Positions 1 through 8,844 of a stretch of 64,000 nt of DNA are shown here, in pieces; positions within the stretch are counted from its first letter, which is position 1, and every line of letters begins with the position of its first letter. Below the pieces are notes generated by a model. That model made no database searches. It was not told where the DNA came from and worked only from the letters and a program-made list of their open reading frames with translations. Origin of the DNA: Aliiroseovarius sp. S1123. Lineage in GTDB: Bacteria > Pseudomonadota > Alphaproteobacteria > Rhodobacterales > Rhodobacteraceae. The DNA is taken from positions 1-64,000 of the forward strand of contig NZ_JALKBE010000003.1 in the NCBI RefSeq assembly GCF_023015885.1. The letters run 5' to 3'. The position numbers were made by a program, and so were the translations under genes.

Positions 1-165
1 CGTGGATCCTAGTAAAACCAGAACCCAGAGACAAAAACCAACCAGATACGCCGCCGTTTCCTTTAGCGCGTCCCGCCGATAAGCCTCTGTATTATAACCA
101 AACTTTGCTTCTTCCTGTGTCTCTCGACCCTGTCGTCCGCGCCGTCTGGCGTCCCGTTGTGCGCC
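1..165 (-). other. Possible coding fragment running off the left edge
   Basis: On the minus strand the frame from 165 down to 1 is open for 55 codons and continues off the window. After a charged stretch (residues such as EEAKFGYNTEAYRRDALKE) it enters a hydrophobic run (AAYLVGFCLWVLVLLG) that looks like a membrane helix. No ATG, GTG or TTG lies in this frame; it is closed upstream by TGA at 166-168. It may be the start of a leftward membrane protein with an unusual start, a decayed gene end, or chance. I do not recognise the product. Confidence 0.25.
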
Positions 166-402
166 TCAGCGCCGCCGGTGAAGTGGGTTCTAAGGTTACT
201 GACCGACAGCCGCAAGCGCTTTTTTCAAGAAATCTGCATTTTTTTCGAAAACCCTGATTTTTTCTTTAAAAACGGTATGTTGCGCAATCTATGGCAAGAG
301 AAAACCCATTTTTGCGCAATAATGTTTGCGTCTAAAATGCAAGTTTTCAGCCGCACTGCCAGTTATCCACAGACTCGAATGTCCGAACAGGCCGATTCAA
401 CG
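166..402. other. Non-coding AT-rich tract with palindromic sites and one DnaA-box-like 9-mer
   Basis: I see no convincing gene here. From about 219 the composition turns AT-rich with several T runs. Two copies of the perfect palindrome TTGCGCAA lie at 280-287 and 312-319, 32 bases apart (about three helical turns). A perfect TTATCCACA 9-mer lies at 363-371. These could be operator sites for a promoter reading left or right. One DnaA-type 9-mer is too few to call an origin. Confidence 0.4.
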
Positions 403-441
403 AAAATGCCCGGCCGATTCAGGTGAATCGCCGGGCATTTT
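403..441 (-). terminator. Terminator of the msrP-msrQ operon
   Basis: A long inverted repeat with arms AAATGCCCGGC and GCCGGGCATTT contains an inner GATTC/GAATC stem and is flanked by A and T runs. It lies about 30 bases beyond the msrQ stop on the minus strand and has the form of an intrinsic terminator. It could also work on the plus strand. Confidence 0.75.
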
Positions 442-471
442 TCCGAGTCATTTCCAGATTACGGGCAGATT

Positions 472-1113
472 CTAGGCTGGCTTCGCCGATTTCCCCCGGT
501 GAATCGCCCGCGACCGCTGTTTTTTCCGCGAGTCGTGTACCCGCCACCCCAGCAGCGCCAGAATCACAGCCATATATATGAGCGATTCAGCCTCCCACGT
601 CTTTCCGACCATTATATAGTGGATGCCGCCCAGCGCCGCAGTCGGATAGATCAGCTTGTGCAGCTTGCGCCACCGCGGACCCAGTTTGCGGACGGACCAG
701 TTGTTCGAGGTGATCGCAAGGGGTGTCATCAGAATGAACGCCGCCATGCCAACCGTAATATAGGGACGCTTCAGGATGTCCTTCCAGATCTCAGACAGGA
801 TCTGCACATCCAGCACCAGCCAGACCAGCAGATGCGCCGCGACATAGAAGAAGGTCAGCACGCCGATCGCGCGACGCAGCCGGATCAGGTTCACCCCCGT
901 AATGGCGCGCAACGGGGTAACCGCCAAACCAAGGATCAGCGCTTGCAGCCCCAGCTCTCCCAGCTCGTGTTCCAGCGCTTTGATCGGCTCGACGCCCAAC
1001 CCCCCGGTCAGTCCCAGATAGAGATACCAAAACGGAAGCGTCGCGCCGAGCGTATAGACAAGCCAGACCGGAACTTTGCGCAGTCCATGATTTAGATGGT
1101 CAGCAAGTTTCAC
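472..1113 (-). CDS. msrQ: Heme-binding membrane subunit MsrQ
   Basis: MsrQ is the b-type-heme inner-membrane protein that passes electrons from the quinone pool or flavin to periplasmic MsrP for reduction of methionine sulfoxide. The predicted 213-residue protein has about six hydrophobic helices and the ferric-reductase-like fold expected of the family, with helix-borne histidines (for example AAHLLVW and LHKLIYP). I choose the GTG at 1113 because it overlaps the TGA of the upstream Cys-rich gene (GTGA) and gives the usual family length. A longer reading from 1182 would lie over that gene. Translational coupling is likely. Confidence 0.9.
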   Translation of the reverse strand: MKLADHLNHGLRKVPVWLVYTLGATLPFWYLYLGLTGGLGVEPIKALEHELGELGLQALILGLAVTPLRAITGVNLIRLRRAIGVLTFFYVAAHLLVWLVLDVQILSEIWKDILKRPYITVGMAAFILMTPLAITSNNWSVRKLGPRWRKLHKLIYPTAALGGIHYIMVGKTWEAESLIYMAVILALLGWRVHDSRKKQRSRAIHRGKSAKPA

Positions 1114-1319
1114 GAACAACAGCTTTCTCCGTTTTGGATGGGCGGGCACGCGACAGTCCCATAGGAACAGAACACGCAGCAATCACCGGGTTTCGGGCGC
1201 AGGACTTGGTGGCAGCCTTTGCATTCGTAAAAGAACATGCAGGCGTCGGTGGGCATTTCCTCGCGCGATTTATGTCCACAAGAAGGACAGGTCAGCTCAG
1301 AGATGCTCTCGATCTGCAT
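1110..1319 (-). CDS. Cys-rich small protein of the GDCCVFCSYG type
   Basis: A 69-residue protein with eleven cysteines: CPSC at 11-14, C27, CKGC at 33-36, a GDCCVFCSYG block at 45-54, then C58 and C67-C68. The spacing suggests one or two metal (zinc or iron) knuckles. No signal peptide is visible, so it is probably cytoplasmic. The ATG overlaps the msrP stop (ATGA) and its own stop overlaps the msrQ start (GTGA), so it is built into the msrP-msrQ operon. I recall small proteins carrying this GDCCVFCSYG block as uncharacterised. A role in cofactor handling or redox sensing for MsrPQ is inference. Confidence 0.8.
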   Translation of the reverse strand: MQIESISELTCPSCGHKSREEMPTDACMFFYECKGCHQVLRPKPGDCCVFCSYGTVACPPIQNGESCCS

Positions 1320-2227
1320 CAGAAGTTCTTCGCCAGGTCCATTCCGGCATACAGCCCGGCGACCTCATTCTCATATCCATTGAACATCAGCGTCTCTTTG
1401 CGCTTGGCAAACAGCCCGCCGCCAATGGTGCGTTCGGTGGCCTGCGACCAGCGGGGGTGGCTGACTTCAGGGTTCACATTGGAATAGAAGCCGTATTCGC
1501 GCGGTTGCAGCATGTTCCACGAGGTTAGGGGCTGCTTGTCGGTCAGAGTGACACGCACGATCGACTTGATCGATTTGAAGCCATATTTCCACGGCACCAC
1601 CAGACGCAGCGGCGCGCCGTTTTGTTTCGGCATGGGTTTGTCGTAGATGCCGGTGGCCATGATGGTCAGCGGGTGCATGGCTTCGTCCAGACGCAGACCT
1701 TCGCGATAGGGCCAGTCGACATTGACGGTGCGGATACCCGGCATTTCCTCTTTCCGGACGAGCGTTTCAAACGCCACATATTTCGCGCCCGACTGCACGC
1801 CTGCCAGGTCCAAGAGCTGGTTCAGTTCAAACCCGTACCACGGGATGACCATCGACCAGGCTTCAACACAGCGGAAACGATAAATGCGTTCCTCTTGGCT
1901 GACCTTCGCCAGAATGTCTTCCAGCCCATAGCTGCCGGGCTTGTCGACCATCCCGTCGATCTGCACCGACCACGGATCGATTGTCAGCTGATGGGCGTAG
2001 CGGGCGGGATCGTCCTTGCCGGTGCCGAACTCGTAGAAGTTATTGTAGCTCGAGATCTCCTCGAACGTGTTCGGCGTCGCGTCGGTCGAGTACTTCGAAG
2101 CGCCCAGCGCCGGGCCCATCGCCATCCCTGCGAACAACCCGGCAGCACCGCCCATCAACTGGCGGCGATTCATGTAGTCCGCCTTGGGCGTCACGTCCGA
2201 GTATTTCAGCACATTCTTATAGGCCAT
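1319..2227 (-). CDS. msrP: Periplasmic methionine sulfoxide reductase catalytic subunit MsrP
   Basis: A molybdopterin enzyme of the sulfite-oxidase fold that reduces free and protein-bound methionine sulfoxide in the periplasm. A twin-arginine signal (NRRQLMGG) followed by a small-residue helix lies near residues 20-45. The Mo-ligating cysteine sits in FRCVEAWSM (C120 from the chosen start). The C-terminal half carries the family's [12 protein letters not shown] stretch. ATG at 2227 is preferred over the in-frame GTG at 2236 because GAGG lies at a suitable distance before it. It is the first gene of the operon. The 302-residue length is normal. Confidence 0.95.
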   Translation of the reverse strand: MAYKNVLKYSDVTPKADYMNRRQLMGGAAGLFAGMAMGPALGASKYSTDATPNTFEEISSYNNFYEFGTGKDDPARYAHQLTIDPWSVQIDGMVDKPGSYGLEDILAKVSQEERIYRFRCVEAWSMVIPWYGFELNQLLDLAGVQSGAKYVAFETLVRKEEMPGIRTVNVDWPYREGLRLDEAMHPLTIMATGIYDKPMPKQNGAPLRLVVPWKYGFKSIKSIVRVTLTDKQPLTSWNMLQPREYGFYSNVNPEVSHPRWSQATERTIGGGLFAKRKETLMFNGYENEVAGLYAGMDLAKNF

Positions 2228-2326
2228 TTCGGGCACCTCGTCTTTTGATCTTATTCTGATCTAAGACGCCTCGCCCGCAAAGCCAAAGCACAATGGCTCA
2301 CGTCCGCGCCAGAGGATTGTAACAAT

Positions 2327-3817
2327 TCATTCCGCAGGCAGCTGGACCGAGGGATAAATCTCGTTCATCGGGACCGAGCGCCCACTGTCCTGCACCAGCC
2401 GCACATGACGGCGGCGCATCTGGCGTGGTTCGGCCACGCCGACGGAATGGGCGATGGTTTCGACCTCTTTCACGATGCCTTTGGCGTAACGCGCGACCTT
2501 CACGCATTTGTCTTCAGGCACCAGACCCTTCTGGAACCGGGGATCGTGGGTGGTGATGCCGGTCGGGCAGGTGTTCTTGTTACACTTCAGCGCCTGAATG
2601 CAGCCCAGCGAGAACATGAAGCCGCGCGCTGACACCACAAAGTCCGCCCCCGCGCAGATCGCCCACGCTACATCGCCGGGATTTACCAGCTTGCCCGAAG
2701 CGATGATACGGATGCGATCATGCAGCCCCCGCGCATCGCGCAGGTCCACGATCTGTGGCAAGGCCTCGCGGATTGGCATGCCAACCAGATCCATCAAGGG
2801 CATGGGCGCGGCACCGGTGCCCCCCTCCCCACCATCAATGGTGATAAAATCGGGGGCGGCATCGGCCCCGCGCGCGACGATCCGATCAAACAACTCTTCA
2901 AACGGTTCGATCGCGCCGATCACGGTTTTGAAGCCCACGGGTTTTCCAGTGACCTCTCTTATATGTGTCAGCATATCCAGCAGATCGTCCCAATCGTCGA
3001 CCTCGGGGTGACGGTTTGGCGAGATCGAGGCCTCGCCCTCGCGGATCCCCCGGATCTTGGCAATCTCGGCGGACACCTTTTCGGCGGGCAGAATCCCCCC
3101 CTTACCGGGCTTCGCCCCCTGCGCCAGCTTCAACTCGAACATCTTCACTTCAGGATGGGCCGCAGCCTCGCGCAGCTTGTCGTCGGACAGGTTCCCGTCA
3201 TGATCACGCACCCCATATTTTGCGGTGCCGATCTGGAACACGATATCTCCGCCACCGGTCAGGTGATAGGGCGACAAGCCCCCTTCCCCAGTGTTCATCC
3301 AGACGCCAGCCTTGGCCGAGCCAATCGACAGCGCCTCGACCGCCGGGCGGGACAAGGCACCATAGCTCATGCCGGACAGGTTGAAGATCGACTTCGCCTC
3401 AAACGGAGACCGCGCATGCGGGCCGATGATCATCGGGGCCGTTTGGGCAAATTGATTGTCCAGCGGGGGGAAGGCCGCATTCACAAAGATCGGAGTGCCA
3501 ACCACGCTTAGGTTTCGCGTCGACCCAAACGCCAAGGTGTTGCCGTGCCCCGCCGCCGTATGTTCGACCCAATGACGCTGTGCCCGGTTGAACGGCAGCT
3601 CTTCCCGATCCATCGCGAAGAAATACTGCCGAAAGAACTCGCCCAGCGACGAGAACAGCGCACGAAAACGCCCGATCACCGGATAGTTCCGGCGCACCGC
3701 ATCGTGGGTCTGCAGACGGTCTATTATATAAAGTATCGCGATCGCGACGAGGATGACCCCAACCGCAAAGATCAACACCTGAGCCAGAAGCTCGATTGCC
3801 CAGAACATCGACTGCAT
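2327..3817 (-). CDS. Membrane-anchored glutamate-synthase-like FMN protein
   Basis: A 496-residue protein with an N-terminal hydrophobic helix (about residues 5-30) followed by the FMN-binding alpha-subunit domain of glutamate synthase. A Cx5Cx4C arrangement in CIQALKCNKNTCPTGI matches the [3Fe-4S] site of that domain, and the ITIDGGEGGTGAAP flavin loop is intact. The amidotransferase domain and the C-terminal beta-helix domain are absent. It cannot therefore be a complete glutamate synthase; orphan relatives are annotated as FMN-binding glutamate synthase family proteins without a firm reaction. ATG at 3817 has GGAGGG upstream. No partner subunit is adjacent. Confidence 0.85.
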   Translation of the reverse strand: MQSMFWAIELLAQVLIFAVGVILVAIAILYIIDRLQTHDAVRRNYPVIGRFRALFSSLGEFFRQYFFAMDREELPFNRAQRHWVEHTAAGHGNTLAFGSTRNLSVVGTPIFVNAAFPPLDNQFAQTAPMIIGPHARSPFEAKSIFNLSGMSYGALSRPAVEALSIGSAKAGVWMNTGEGGLSPYHLTGGGDIVFQIGTAKYGVRDHDGNLSDDKLREAAAHPEVKMFELKLAQGAKPGKGGILPAEKVSAEIAKIRGIREGEASISPNRHPEVDDWDDLLDMLTHIREVTGKPVGFKTVIGAIEPFEELFDRIVARGADAAPDFITIDGGEGGTGAAPMPLMDLVGMPIREALPQIVDLRDARGLHDRIRIIASGKLVNPGDVAWAICAGADFVVSARGFMFSLGCIQALKCNKNTCPTGITTHDPRFQKGLVPEDKCVKVARYAKGIVKEVETIAHSVGVAEPRQMRRRHVRLVQDSGRSVPMNEIYPSVQLPAE

Positions 3818-4174
3818 ACCATTCCCTCCGTTTCGGGCCGAGTGTAGCGCAGATGCCCGGAAGGGAAAGTCACGGGCGCTGACATTTATGTGGGGGGATT
3901 CGGGGGGCAGACAAAATCCGCCGAGCCACTCATGTCGGGTTTTCTGGGCAAAGCCCCGCCGAAATACGCGCCCCACGTCGGAGAAGCTTCGCCGCCCCCG
4001 GCCCGGCCCCCTTGCATGACCCATTCCTCGCCTATGGGTAGACGCTAAACTCGCGGTGCTCTGCTGATTGCAGCCCATTTCAGCGATGGCCACTGTGCCG
4101 CCCGGTCCCCCGTGCTTCTCTGCCCCTGCGTTCATTCAGACGCAGACAGAATTCCAAAACTCACGGAGCTACAT

Positions 4175-4408
4175 ATGAAACTCGCAACTCTGACCAGCGC
4201 CATCGCCCTGACCGCCGCCACCGCCGCCTTCGCGGAAGGCTTGGATGCGAACGAGGACGGTATGGTGACGATCGAAGAAACCGTTGCCATGTATCCGGAC
4301 GTCACCGCCGAGGCGTTCTCGGAGGCCGACACCAATGATGATGGCGTGCTGGACGCCGAGGAACTGGCCGCCGCGCAAGAGGCCGGCCTGATCCCCAACG
4401 AAACCTAA
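4175..4408 (+). CDS. Small secreted EF-hand protein
   Basis: A 77-residue protein with a signal peptide ending near AFA (residue 21) and two canonical 12-residue EF-hand loops, DANEDGMVTIEE and DTNDDGVLDAEE, which should bind calcium. The mature protein is little more than this EF pair and is very acidic. The ATG at 4175 has GGAG upstream. It stands alone, divergent from the FMN protein and convergent with the glycine-zipper gene. Its partner is unknown; periplasmic calcium buffering or sensing is inferred. Confidence 0.85.
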   Translation: MKLATLTSAIALTAATAAFAEGLDANEDGMVTIEETVAMYPDVTAEAFSEADTNDDGVLDAEELAAAQEAGLIPNET

Positions 4409-4437
4409 TTACCCCACCCCACCACTCACACAAGAAA

Positions 4438-4470
4438 GCGCCCGCCGATGAAAGTCGGCGGGCGCAATTT
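4438..4470. terminator. Bidirectional terminator
   Basis: A perfect 11-bp stem, GCGCCCGCCGA and TCGGCGGGCGC, around a short loop, with T-rich tracts on both sides, lies between the convergent EF-hand and glycine-zipper genes and probably serves both. Confidence 0.8.
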
Positions 4471-4500
4471 GTTGGGAACCGTGTTCGGAGTTTTGTCGGA

Positions 4501-5124
4501 TCACTGCAGATTGACGAAAATCTGCGATTCAACACCCGCTTGAAGCAGAGCCTTCGAGATTTCGTCGATCGAATTTGCGTCGGCTGAGCTGACAATGACA
4601 ACATCGTTCACAACCAGCGAATACAGATCTTCTGCAGGCTGCGCGATGGGCGTCAGGTTGCCCAGATATTCAGCAGCAGCACGCCGGGACATCGGGCCCC
4701 ATTTTCCGTCATAAGCAACGCCAACCGTATACTGCACGTCCATGGTCATTTCTTTGCTGACGGTGCGACCGCTATTCAGGTCAACGACGGCCTGCGTAAT
4801 AACGTCTGCATCTGTGATTTTCTCAGGGATGAAAACATTCCGGCAGGTCTCGACCTCTTTGTATTTGGTGACCGTCTGCTGGCTGTTGTTATGGCCGATT
4901 GCCCCGCCGATGATCGCGCCAGCGGCCGCGCCACCGGCATCATCTGTGACGACTTTACCAATCACGCCACCAATAATCGCGCCACCGATGACTTTTTCAG
5001 GCTCTCCCCCTTTGACAGTTTCCTCGTAGGGGACAGAGCTGGTCTGGCATCTTACTTCATAAGATCCAGCGAAGGCCTGGGATGCCATCAGAACAGTCGC
5101 TGCCACCGTTGTCAGAATCTTCAT
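4501..5124 (-). CDS. Periplasmic glycine-zipper protein with peptidoglycan-binding-like tail
   Basis: A 207-residue protein with a cleavable signal peptide (cleavage near AFAG, residue 20). Two GxxxG-rich segments around residues 45-80 (GGAIIGGVIG and GAIIGGAIG) form a glycine-zipper hairpin like those of the SlyB and Rick_17kDa_Anti group. No lipobox cysteine is present. Further on, YDGKWGPMSRRAAAEYL resembles the repeat of PG_binding_1 domains, which suggests cell-wall contact. ATG at 5124 has AGGAG upstream. Function is unknown; an envelope-structural role is inferred. Confidence 0.75.
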   Translation of the reverse strand: MKILTTVAATVLMASQAFAGSYEVRCQTSSVPYEETVKGGEPEKVIGGAIIGGVIGKVVTDDAGGAAAGAIIGGAIGHNNSQQTVTKYKEVETCRNVFIPEKITDADVITQAVVDLNSGRTVSKEMTMDVQYTVGVAYDGKWGPMSRRAAAEYLGNLTPIAQPAEDLYSLVVNDVVIVSSADANSIDEISKALLQAGVESQIFVNLQ

Positions 5125-5408
5125 AGTCTTGCTCCTTTTCTGCAAGTCGCTGCTATCTGTCATAGCATGTGCGACAGCTATTTCCGTTTGCCGTTTAGCG
5201 ACGGCATTGCCATGTCGCGTATGCAAAACTGTACCCTTCCAGCTAACTCCCCCCGCGCGTGTTATACAATAGCAGAGCGGATTTCTTTGGGGGCAAGCTT
5301 TTAAGGACACCCAGATCGTTGCTCGTCGAAACAAACCCGATTCAATCTAGCTTTCCGATAAGACATACACACTAGTGAATTATTTGTAGAAGCTCTAAGT
5401 ATCTCAGT

Positions 5409-5915
5409 ATGGATTCAACAAACGGCAAGTTTCATTTCTACTGGTCTGGACCTTTTAGCCAGTGGCAGCGTTCCGAATTTGAGTTGGACGGTTGCCAATT
5501 CGTTACAGCTGAACAAGCTATGATGTACTTTAAGGCCGTCCTATTTAAAGACGCGGAAACTGCAGAACTGATCCTAGAGGCTGCTGACCCCGGACGACAA
5601 AAAGCATTGGGGCGACGCGTTCGGAATTTCAGCGATTCCGTTTGGGACGCAAACAAGTGCGATATAGCGTATCGAATTAATCTAGAGAAATTCCGACAGA
5701 ACAAAGGGCTTCGACGAAAGCTGTTCCAAACGGGTGAACGCAAGCTCGTCGAAGCCAGTCCTGTTGATACCATTTGGGGTATCGGCCTCGAAGCTTCCGT
5801 CGCCGATGTGACTCCAGAGGCACTTTGGCCAGGCCAAAACCTTCTGGGGGAAACACTCACCAAGGTTCGAGATGATTTGCGGGCACTTTTTCCTGCTGAG
5901 ATCGTCCAAGTTTAG
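5409..5915 (+). CDS. NADAR family protein (DUF1768, YbiA-like)
   Basis: A single-domain protein of 168 residues matching the NADAR fold across its length: the N-terminal FHFYWSGPFSQW, the F-x-T-A-E-Q-x-M-M-x-x-K-A core, the LGRRVRNF segment and a C-terminal DTIWGIGL. Family members are N-glycosidases; characterised ones act on reactive riboflavin-pathway intermediates or remove ADP-ribose from guanine. The gene stands alone, has no clear Shine-Dalgarno sequence, and looks less GC-biased than its neighbours, which hints at transfer. No DarT-like toxin or riboflavin gene is adjacent, so the substrate cannot be assigned. Confidence 0.85.
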   Translation: MDSTNGKFHFYWSGPFSQWQRSEFELDGCQFVTAEQAMMYFKAVLFKDAETAELILEAADPGRQKALGRRVRNFSDSVWDANKCDIAYRINLEKFRQNKGLRRKLFQTGERKLVEASPVDTIWGIGLEASVADVTPEALWPGQNLLGETLTKVRDDLRALFPAEIVQV

Positions 5916-6010
5916 TAGATAGCTAGCCCACATGATCGAACAACAAATGTATGGTTTATGCTGAACCTTGTGCCGGAACACTGGTCACCTTGGACACACA
6001 TCTTCCTACA

Positions 6011-6045
6011 AAAAAGAGCCCGCCGGAAAGCGGGCTCTTTCTGTT
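6011..6045. terminator. Bidirectional terminator (clpB and NADAR gene)
   Basis: The stem AAGAGCCCGC and GCGGGCTCTT has a run of T on the minus-strand side and a T-rich tract on the plus side. It sits between the convergent NADAR gene and clpB. Confidence 0.85.
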
Positions 6046-6051
6046 TTTGGG

Positions 6052-8667
6052 TTAATGAACCACCGCGTCCTCGGGCGGTTGCCGGTTCGAGCTGGACACC
6101 CGATCCCCGACCAACAGCCCGTCGGCGCCGGCGCTGACGGTGATCGTGTCGCCGTCCATCACGTCGCCAGCCAGCAACATCTCGGCCAACTGGTTCTGCA
6201 ACGCGCGTTGGATGACGCGCTTCAAGGGGCGGGCACCAAAGACAGGGTCATAGCCCTCGTCCGCCAACCACTTTTTCGCAGCCGCATCCAGATCCAGCGC
6301 GATATTGCGGCGGCCCAGACGTTTGGTCAGGCGGCCCAGCTGGATATCGACGATGCCATCCATATCCTCACGGCTCAGGCGATCGAAAATGATCGTCTCG
6401 TCCAGACGGTTCAGGAACTCGGGGCGGAAATGCGCCCGCACCGCGTCCATCACATCCCGCTTCGCGTCCGAGGCATCGGCCCCATCCGGCAGCTGACTTA
6501 GCGCCTGCGCGCCAAGGTTCGACGTCAGGATGATCAGCGTCTGCTTGAAGTCCACGGTCCGCCCCTGCCCGTCGGTCAGGACCCCGTCGTCCAAGACCTG
6601 CAGAAGCACGTTGAACACGTCCGGGTGCGCTTTCTCGACCTCGTCGAACAGCACGACCTGATAGGGCCGACGCCGCACGGCTTCGGTCAGCACACCGCCT
6701 TCGTCATAACCGACATAGCCCGGAGGCGCGCCGATCAGACGGGCGACCGCGTGTTTCTCCATGAACTCGGACATATCAACGCGTACCATCGCGCTGTCAT
6801 CGTCGAACAGGAAGTCTGCCACGGCCTTGGTCAGCTCGGTCTTACCCACGCCGGTCGGGCCGAGGAACAGGAAGCTGCCCAGCGGGCGGTTCTCGTCATT
6901 CAGACCGGCACGCGCGCGGCGCACAGCGTTGGACAGAGCGGTCACAGCCGACGTTTGACCAATCACACGACGCCCAAGCTCTTCTTCCATACGCAGAAGC
7001 TTCTCGCGTTCGCCTTCCAGCATTTTCGAGGTTGGAATGCCTGTCCAGCGTTCGACCACGGATGCGATCTGCTCGGGACGCACGGCTTCCTCGACCATCA
7101 TCTCGGCCTCAGCGCCTTCAGCTTCTTCCAGCTTCTTTTCCAGACCCGGAATAACGCCGTAAGACAGCTCGCCAGCTTTCGCCAGATTGCCTTCACGCTT
7201 GGCAACATCCAGTTCAGCACGGGCGCGGTCCAGCTGTTCCTTCAGCTCGCGCGCGCCTTCCAGCTTATCACGTTCCGACTGCCACTTGGCGGTCAGGCTT
7301 GCCGATTTCTCGTTCAGGTCCGACAGCTCGGCTTCGAGCTTTTCAAGCCGGTCTTTCGACGCTTTGTCATCTTCCACGCGCAGCGCTTCAGCCTCGATCT
7401 GCATTTGCAGGATCTGACGGTCGAGCGCGTCCAGCTCCTCGGGTTTCGAATCGACTTCCATCCGCAGACGGCTGGCCGCTTCGTCCACAAGGTCGATGGC
7501 CTTGTCCGGCAGGAAACGGTCGGTGATATAGCGATGCGACAAGGTCGACGCGGCCACCAAAGCGCTGTCCGAGATCCGCACCCCGTGGTGCAGCTCGTAC
7601 TTCTCCTTGATGCCTCGCAGGATCGAGATTGTGTCTTCCACCGTCGGCTCTTCGACCATCACCGGCTGGAAGCGACGGGCCAGTGCCGCGTCTTTTTCCA
7701 CATACTTGCGGTACTCATCCAGCGTGGTGGCACCGACGCAGTGCAGCTCGCCACGGGCCAGCGCAGGTTTGATCAGGTTAGCCGCGTCCATCGCGCCATC
7801 CGACTTCCCGGCACCCACAAGCGTGTGCATTTCGTCGATGAACAGGATGATCTCTCCAGCCGCGTCGGTGACTTCGTTCAGAACCGCCTTCAGACGCTCT
7901 TCGAACTCGCCACGATATTTCGCGCCAGCGATCAAAGCCCCCATGTCCAAAGCCATCAGCTTTTTGTTGCGCAGGCTTTCAGGCACGTCGCCGTTGATGA
8001 TGCGCAGGGCCAAGCCTTCCGCAATCGCGGTCTTACCCACGCCGGGCTCACCGATCAGAACCGGGTTGTTTTTGGTACGACGCGACAGAACCTGCATCGT
8101 GCGGCGAATTTCTTCGTCACGTCCAATGATCGGGTCAATCTTGCCCTCTGCCGCAGCAACAGTCAGATCGCGTGCGTATTTCGACAGCGCTTCATAGCTA
8201 TCTTCGGCGCTGGCACTATCGGCCGTGCGCCCCTGACGGATCTGATTGATCGCCGCGTTCAGCTTCATGGCATCCACAGCGCCCGCGTCCAGCGCTTCGC
8301 GCGCACCTGATTTCACCACGGCCAAAGCCGTCAGCAGGCGTTCCACGGGCACAAAGCTGTCGCCAGCCTTTTTGGCCAGCTTCTGCGCCTCATCAATCAC
8401 GCTGGCCGTCTTGTTATCCATATAGACCTGAGCGCCATCGCCCGTCACTTTGGACAGCTTGCCCATGGCCGCGTCAACAGCCGCGCGCACGCGATCCGGC
8501 GCGCCGCCTGCTTTGGTGATCAGGTTGGCGCTCATACCCTCTTCATCATCCATGAGGGCTTTCAGCAAATGTTCGGGAACCAGTCTCTGGTGGTTTTCGC
8601 GCATGGCGATGGTCTGTGCAGCCTGAATGAAGCCGCGTGACCGTTCAGTGAACTTCGACAAATCCAT
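6052..8667 (-). CDS. clpB: ATP-dependent disaggregase ClpB
   Basis: ClpB is the hexameric AAA+ chaperone that, with DnaK, threads and reactivates aggregated proteins. The 871-residue protein shows the N-domain (about 1-145), the first AAA+ module with Walker A GEPGVGKT at 206-213, the coiled-coil middle domain (about 400-525), and the second AAA+ module with GPTGVGKT near residue 605. ATG at 8667 has GGAG upstream and gives the standard [10 protein letters not shown] start. The promoter region carries a sigma-32-like element, so heat-shock control is expected. Confidence 0.98.
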   Translation of the reverse strand: MDLSKFTERSRGFIQAAQTIAMRENHQRLVPEHLLKALMDDEEGMSANLITKAGGAPDRVRAAVDAAMGKLSKVTGDGAQVYMDNKTASVIDEAQKLAKKAGDSFVPVERLLTALAVVKSGAREALDAGAVDAMKLNAAINQIRQGRTADSASAEDSYEALSKYARDLTVAAAEGKIDPIIGRDEEIRRTMQVLSRRTKNNPVLIGEPGVGKTAIAEGLALRIINGDVPESLRNKKLMALDMGALIAGAKYRGEFEERLKAVLNEVTDAAGEIILFIDEMHTLVGAGKSDGAMDAANLIKPALARGELHCVGATTLDEYRKYVEKDAALARRFQPVMVEEPTVEDTISILRGIKEKYELHHGVRISDSALVAASTLSHRYITDRFLPDKAIDLVDEAASRLRMEVDSKPEELDALDRQILQMQIEAEALRVEDDKASKDRLEKLEAELSDLNEKSASLTAKWQSERDKLEGARELKEQLDRARAELDVAKREGNLAKAGELSYGVIPGLEKKLEEAEGAEAEMMVEEAVRPEQIASVVERWTGIPTSKMLEGEREKLLRMEEELGRRVIGQTSAVTALSNAVRRARAGLNDENRPLGSFLFLGPTGVGKTELTKAVADFLFDDDSAMVRVDMSEFMEKHAVARLIGAPPGYVGYDEGGVLTEAVRRRPYQVVLFDEVEKAHPDVFNVLLQVLDDGVLTDGQGRTVDFKQTLIILTSNLGAQALSQLPDGADASDAKRDVMDAVRAHFRPEFLNRLDETIIFDRLSREDMDGIVDIQLGRLTKRLGRRNIALDLDAAAKKWLADEGYDPVFGARPLKRVIQRALQNQLAEMLLAGDVMDGDTITVSAGADGLLVGDRVSSSNRQPPEDAVVH

Positions 8668-8740
8668 GTCACTCTCCTTTTCAAGCGCCCTATTCGCAGA
8701 TGCCCGCTCTTGCAGCACATCTTATTGGGCCTCGGGATTA

Positions 8741-8768
8741 ATTTGGGGTTTTCGGGGGGATATTCAAG
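8741..8768 (-). promoter_or_regulatory. Sigma-32 (RpoH)-like heat-shock promoter of clpB
   Basis: Reading the minus strand, CTTGAA (8768-8763) is followed after 14 bases by CCCCAAAT (8748-8741). This closely matches the enterobacterial sigma-32 form CTTGAA, 11-15 bases, CCCCATNT. It lies about 75 bases upstream of the clpB ATG, in the divergent spacer shared with pyrF. Confidence 0.65.
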
Positions 8769-8844
8769 GCAACCAAGCGCTACAGATTTGCGTTTTTCGT
8801 CGCATGGGCGTAGGAACTCGCGAACCGGAACGGAGACCCCAGAC

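Noticed and set aside
363-371. Possible replication origin near the left edge
   Set aside because: Only one DnaA-type 9-mer is present. A second perfect copy lies at 58960-58968, about as many as chance could give in 64 kb, and no dnaA, parAB or gidA-type genes are close.
157-426. Plus-strand open frame of 89 codons at the left edge
   Set aside because: It runs through the AT-rich tract and into the msrQ terminator, has no ribosome site and reads as low-complexity Phe-rich sequence.
6625-8310. Very long open frame antisense to clpB
   Set aside because: It is a mirror of GC-rich codon bias in clpB, with His/Arg/Gln-rich sequence and no recognisable domain. Similar mirrors occur opposite the acyl-CoA synthetase, purH and the formate dehydrogenase.
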